Source: Paenibacillus sp. PvR098 (GTDB lineage Bacteria; Bacillota; Bacilli; Paenibacillales; NBRC-103111). From it: a DNA stretch of 64,000 nt. Made by a program: the position numbers and the translations under genes. Positions 61,057 to 64,000 of this stretch are shown piece after piece. The stretch lies in the NCBI RefSeq assembly GCF_017833255.1, contig NZ_JAFIBU010000001.1, positions 1,426,001 to 1,490,000 on the forward strand. The letters are read 5' to 3'. The number at the start of each line of letters is the position of its first letter. Position 1 is the stretch's first letter. The notes beneath the pieces were generated by a model. The model was not told the origin of the DNA. It saw only the letters and a list, made by a program, of their open reading frames with translations, and did not search any database.

Positions 61057-63240
61057 TTATGCGTTCCGTACAGCTACCTTAGCTTTGAATTCTTTGCGTC
61101 GACGATGCAGTATGGGCTCAGTGTAACCGCTAGGCTGGTCATAGCCTTTAAATACTAATTCACAAGCGGCTTGAAATGCCACAGAGGTCTCAAAATCCTC
61201 AGCCATAGGACGGTAACCCGGATCGCCAGCGTTCTGCTCATCGACCACTTTGGCCATGCGCTGCATGGTTTCTACAATTTGCTCCTCCGAGCATATTCCA
61301 TGGTGCAGCCAGTTGGCCATGTGTTGACTTGAAATGCGCAGTGTGGCTCGATCTTCCATCAATCCCACGTTGTTAATATCCGGTACTTTGGAGCAGCCAA
61401 CCCCATGCTCTACCCAGCGAACCACATAGCCTAGTATCCCTTGCGCATTGTTGTCCAGCTCCTGCTGAATTTCCTCAGGACTCCACTCAGGATTCTTAAC
61501 CACAGGAATGTCCAATATATCATCCCGGAAATCTCTAGCCGTTGTTTTTAATTGATTCTGAACTTCCTTTACATCCACTTGATGATAATGGAGGGCATGC
61601 AATGCAGCCGCAGTAGGTGAAGGCACCCAGGCCGTATTGCAGCCGGCTTCCAGCTGGCCGATTTTTTGCTTCAGCATTTCCTTCATCAAGTCCGGCATGG
61701 CCCACATGCCTTTGCCAATCTGGGCACGGCCCTGTAAGCCGCAGGCCAATCCGATGCTCACATTGGATTGTTCGTAGCTTTGCAGCCATCGGGATGATTT
61801 CATGGAATTCTTTCGAATCATAGGTCCCGCTTCCATCGAAGTATGCATTTCGTCACCCGTGCGGTCCAGGAACCCCGTATTGATAAACACAACACGATCC
61901 TTTACTTGACGAATGCAAGCTTTCAGGTTCAGAGACGTACGGCGCTCCTCGTCCATCACACCGATTTTCAGCGTATTACGTTCAAGACCGAGCAGATCTT
62001 CCACACGGACAAAGAGTTCATTAGCGAATGCGACCTCTTCGGATCCGTGCATTTTCGGTTTAACAATGTAGATGGAGCCTTGAAGTGAATTTCGATATGG
62101 ACTGTTCCTCAAAAGATCGTGCTTACCGATAAGGCCCGTCACAACCGCGTCCAAAATTCCTTCTGGAATTTCCTGGCCGTTTCGATCCAAGATCGCATCA
62201 ATCGTCATCAAGTGGCCTACGTTACGGACAAACAACAGGGAACGCCCAGGTAAAGTGAACTCCCCTCCTGCAGGGGACGTGTATGACCGATCCGGGTTAA
62301 GTGTCCGTGTAATCGAGTTATTTCCCTTCGGGAAGGTCGCCGACAAATTCCCTTTCATCAGGCCTAACCAATTGCTGTACACCAGTACCTTGTCCTCAGC
62401 ATCCACAGCGGCAACAGAGTCTTCACAATCCATGATGGTCGTTATCGCGGCTTCCATGAGAATGTCTTTCACGCCAGCTTGATCGGTTTGGCCAATAGGA
62501 TGATTGCGGTCAATTTGGATTTCAAAATGAAGCCCATTATTTTGAAACAATATGGCGGAGGGGTTTTCAGGATTTCCCTGATAGCCCACAAGCTTGGAAG
62601 TATCCTTGAGTCCTGTAGTTTCTCCATGGGTAAGTGAAACGGTCAATTGACCCTCAACAATCGAATACTTTACGGCTTCCCGATGTGAAGACTCTGCTAA
62701 CGGCGCCGCTTGATCGAGAACATTCCTGGCGAAAGCAATAACCTTCTCACCACGAACCGGATTGTAAGCCGCTGTACGCTCAGCGCCTCCTTCATTGTCA
62801 ATCGCATCCGTTCCATACAGTGCGTCGTACAGGCTTCCCCAGCGGGCGTTCGCGGCGTTAAGCGCATAACGGGCATTATTGACCGGCACGACTAACTGTG
62901 GACCCGCTTGCTGCGCAATTTCATTATCTACCTTTTGGGAGGTAATCTGAAAATCTTCAGCTTCCGGTTCCAGATATCCGATTTCTTCCAAAAAGGATTT
63001 ATACTTTGCGAATTCAAATCCTGTTTTATTATCCTTATGCCATTCATTTATTAATCGTTGTATTTCATCACGTTTATTCAATAAAGCCTTGTTTTTGGGT
63101 GACAAGTCAGTGATCAAGGATTCAAAATCGGACCAGAATCGCTCTTGGTCCAACCCGCTGCCAGGTAACGCTTCGGAATTAATAAAGTGATAAAGAACCG
63201 GAGCAACTTGTACATTTCCTACTTTTACATATTGTTCCAT
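61057..63240 (-). CDS. glcB: Malate synthase G
   Basis: This 727-residue monomeric enzyme condenses glyoxylate and acetyl-CoA to malate, allowing growth on C2 compounds. Recognisable regions are [18 protein letters not shown] near 130, [21 protein letters not shown] near 265 with the Mg ligands, RNVGHLMT near 340, and [18 protein letters not shown]-type [25 protein letters not shown] near 615 and the catalytic Asp in [10 protein letters not shown] near 628 close the active site. ATG 63240 is preferred because GGAG is seven bases upstream. It lies 24 bases behind an FAH-family gene, probably as one operon. Confidence 0.96.
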   Translation of the reverse strand: MEQYVKVGNVQVAPVLYHFINSEALPGSGLDQERFWSDFESLITDLSPKNKALLNKRDEIQRLINEWHKDNKTGFEFAKYKSFLEEIGYLEPEAEDFQITSQKVDNEIAQQAGPQLVVPVNNARYALNAANARWGSLYDALYGTDAIDNEGGAERTAAYNPVRGEKVIAFARNVLDQAAPLAESSHREAVKYSIVEGQLTVSLTHGETTGLKDTSKLVGYQGNPENPSAILFQNNGLHFEIQIDRNHPIGQTDQAGVKDILMEAAITTIMDCEDSVAAVDAEDKVLVYSNWLGLMKGNLSATFPKGNNSITRTLNPDRSYTSPAGGEFTLPGRSLLFVRNVGHLMTIDAILDRNGQEIPEGILDAVVTGLIGKHDLLRNSPYRNSLQGSIYIVKPKMHGSEEVAFANELFVRVEDLLGLERNTLKIGVMDEERRTSLNLKACIRQVKDRVVFINTGFLDRTGDEMHTSMEAGPMIRKNSMKSSRWLQSYEQSNVSIGLACGLQGRAQIGKGMWAMPDLMKEMLKQKIGQLEAGCNTAWVPSPTAAALHALHYHQVDVKEVQNQLKTTARDFRDDILDIPVVKNPEWSPEEIQQELDNNAQGILGYVVRWVEHGVGCSKVPDINNVGLMEDRATLRISSQHMANWLHHGICSEEQIVETMQRMAKVVDEQNAGDPGYRPMAEDFETSVAFQAACELVFKGYDQPSGYTEPILHRRRKEFKAKVAVRNA

Positions 63241-63264
63241 GGTCATTCTCCTTTACTCATCAAA

Positions 63265-64000
63265 TTATTGATTCGTGCTCACTTGATTCCTAAGGATTCC
63301 AATCCCTTCAATCTTACAATCAACAACGTCCCCGTCACCGACCATATCCGCTCCATCGGGCGTTCCTGTCAGGATGACATCCCCTGGCATAAGCGTCATA
63401 AAGCTGCTGATGTAGGCTATCATCCGGTCAATTGGCATAATAATGCGTTCCATCGGGCCATCCTGCATGACCGTACCATTCACTTCCGCCTGAATGCGGG
63501 CCGAGCGATAATCAAATTCCGTTTCAATGACTGGGCCAAGTGGACAGAACGTATCAAAGGATTTGCCGATCGTCCAGTGACCCTCCGGATGAAAATAATC
63601 GATAGCCCCAAAATCGTTGGCGACCGTATATCCGAAGATGACGTCATCCGCCTGCTCGGGAGTGATGTTCTTCGTCTCTTTCCCGATGACGACCGCAAGC
63701 TCCGATTCGAACTTGATCTTCTCTGTTCCGTGCGGCAGCAGCACTTGATCTCCCGGACCCACTACCGTGGTCAATGGTTTGAAGAACAGGATGGGCATAT
63801 CCGGAACTGCCGGCTTTTCTACCCCATTACCTACAAAGTTTTTGCCGATGCCGATGATATGCCTGGGCATGATCGGGACATTCAATCGGACATCACCCAG
63901 AGGGAAAGTATTCCCCGTAAAGATCCTGCTTGTGAACATGTCTCCCGTATATTCGCGTACGAAATCGTTTTCAATGATGCCTTTTCGAATCGCCGTATCA
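63265..64000 (-). CDS. Fumarylacetoacetate hydrolase family protein, start beyond the window
   Basis: The frame is open through the last base of the window, so the 5' end lies outside. Residues before the internal Met at 63939 (AIRKGIIENDFVREYTGD) fit the N-terminal leader seen in FAH proteins. The catalytic domain shows HIIGIGKNF, KFESELAVVIGKETK with the metal-binding ExE, FGYTVANDFGA, TIGKSFDTFCPLGP and PGDVILTGTPDGA. It is related to, but distinct from, the FAH gene at 54351. Located directly upstream of malate synthase G, it may feed a cleavage product into that pathway, which is inference. Confidence 0.88.
   Translation of the reverse strand, partial: DTAIRKGIIENDFVREYTGDMFTSRIFTGNTFPLGDVRLNVPIMPRHIIGIGKNFVGNGVEKPAVPDMPILFFKPLTTVVGPGDQVLLPHGTEKIKFESELAVVIGKETKNITPEQADDVIFGYTVANDFGAIDYFHPEGHWTIGKSFDTFCPLGPVIETEFDYRSARIQAEVNGTVMQDGPMERIIMPIDRMIAYISSFMTLMPGDVILTGTPDGADMVGDGDVVDCKIEGIGILRNQVSTNQ

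Noticed and set aside
1-64000. CRISPR arrays, tRNA/rRNA genes, insertion sequences, prophage or integrase genes
   Set aside because: Looked for regular direct repeats, tRNA-like ends, transposase or integrase motifs and found none.

Overview
The window looks like chromosomal DNA of a spore-forming Gram-positive bacterium of the Paenibacillaceae type. The signs are roughly 50% GC by eye, strong AGGAGG-like ribosome binding sites, frequent TTG/GTG starts, an H-type small acid-soluble spore protein (sspH), two YjcZ-family sporulation peptides, YdjO- and YdaT-like proteins, and lone-gene versions of Bacillus families (ndk, uppP, CheY, KapD-like exonuclease). No rRNA, tRNA, CRISPR array, insertion sequence or prophage was seen. 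Most genes are on the minus strand.

Layout. 1-9.8 kb: truncated chromate transporter, a coiled-coil protein, a YdaT-like/SDR pair, a YihY membrane protein, tagaturonate epimerase (uxaE) divergent from an AraC regulator, a TagO/WecA-type transferase and an AbrB-family membrane protein. 10-17 kb: M29 aminopeptidase, tandem YjcZ peptides, a P-loop kinase, ndk and pyruvate phosphate dikinase. 16-19.7 kb: an envelope cluster with a MurA whose catalytic Cys is Asp, an FHA-winged-helix regulator directly upstream of it, and a divergent LTA-synthase-like sulfatase with a C-terminal IPT/TIG domain. 19.8-25.7 kb: a heterodimeric ABC exporter, GNAT, a metal-dependent hydrolase, and a stand-alone CheY behind what appears to be a complete promoter-aptamer-terminator GEMM (c-di-GMP-I-like) riboswitch. 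26-29 kb: two divergent paralogous CPA2 antiporters around an araA remnant. 29-46 kb: mixed housekeeping and accessory genes, including two pirins, a LacI-LarA (nickel racemase family) unit with a perfect 16-bp palindromic operator, a thioesterase/PIG-L pair and sspH. 46-52 kb: XapX peptide, CapA, uppP, BenE-type symporter, and chorismate synthase divergent from LysR. 53-64 kb: MFS transporter, then a catabolic operon (GntR regulator, M19 dipeptidase, TctA-TctC-TctB tripartite transporter, FAH hydrolase), PfpI, malate synthase G and a second, truncated FAH gene.

A recurring theme is gene decay. At least seven short minus-strand remnants appear to be C-terminal tails of lost genes (aldo/keto reductase, C39-like peptidase, Gfo/Idh-like oxidoreductase, EAL phosphodiesterase, AraA, histidine kinase, EamA transporter). 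Two longer genes (a D-2-hydroxyacid dehydrogenase and a DUF1129-like membrane protein) are broken by single-base shifts. The most promising leads are the c-di-GMP-like riboswitch in front of CheY, the FHA regulator/MurA(Asp) unit, the LacI-LarA unit, and the dipeptidase-Tct-FAH operon. All functions are read from sequence motifs; no database search was run.
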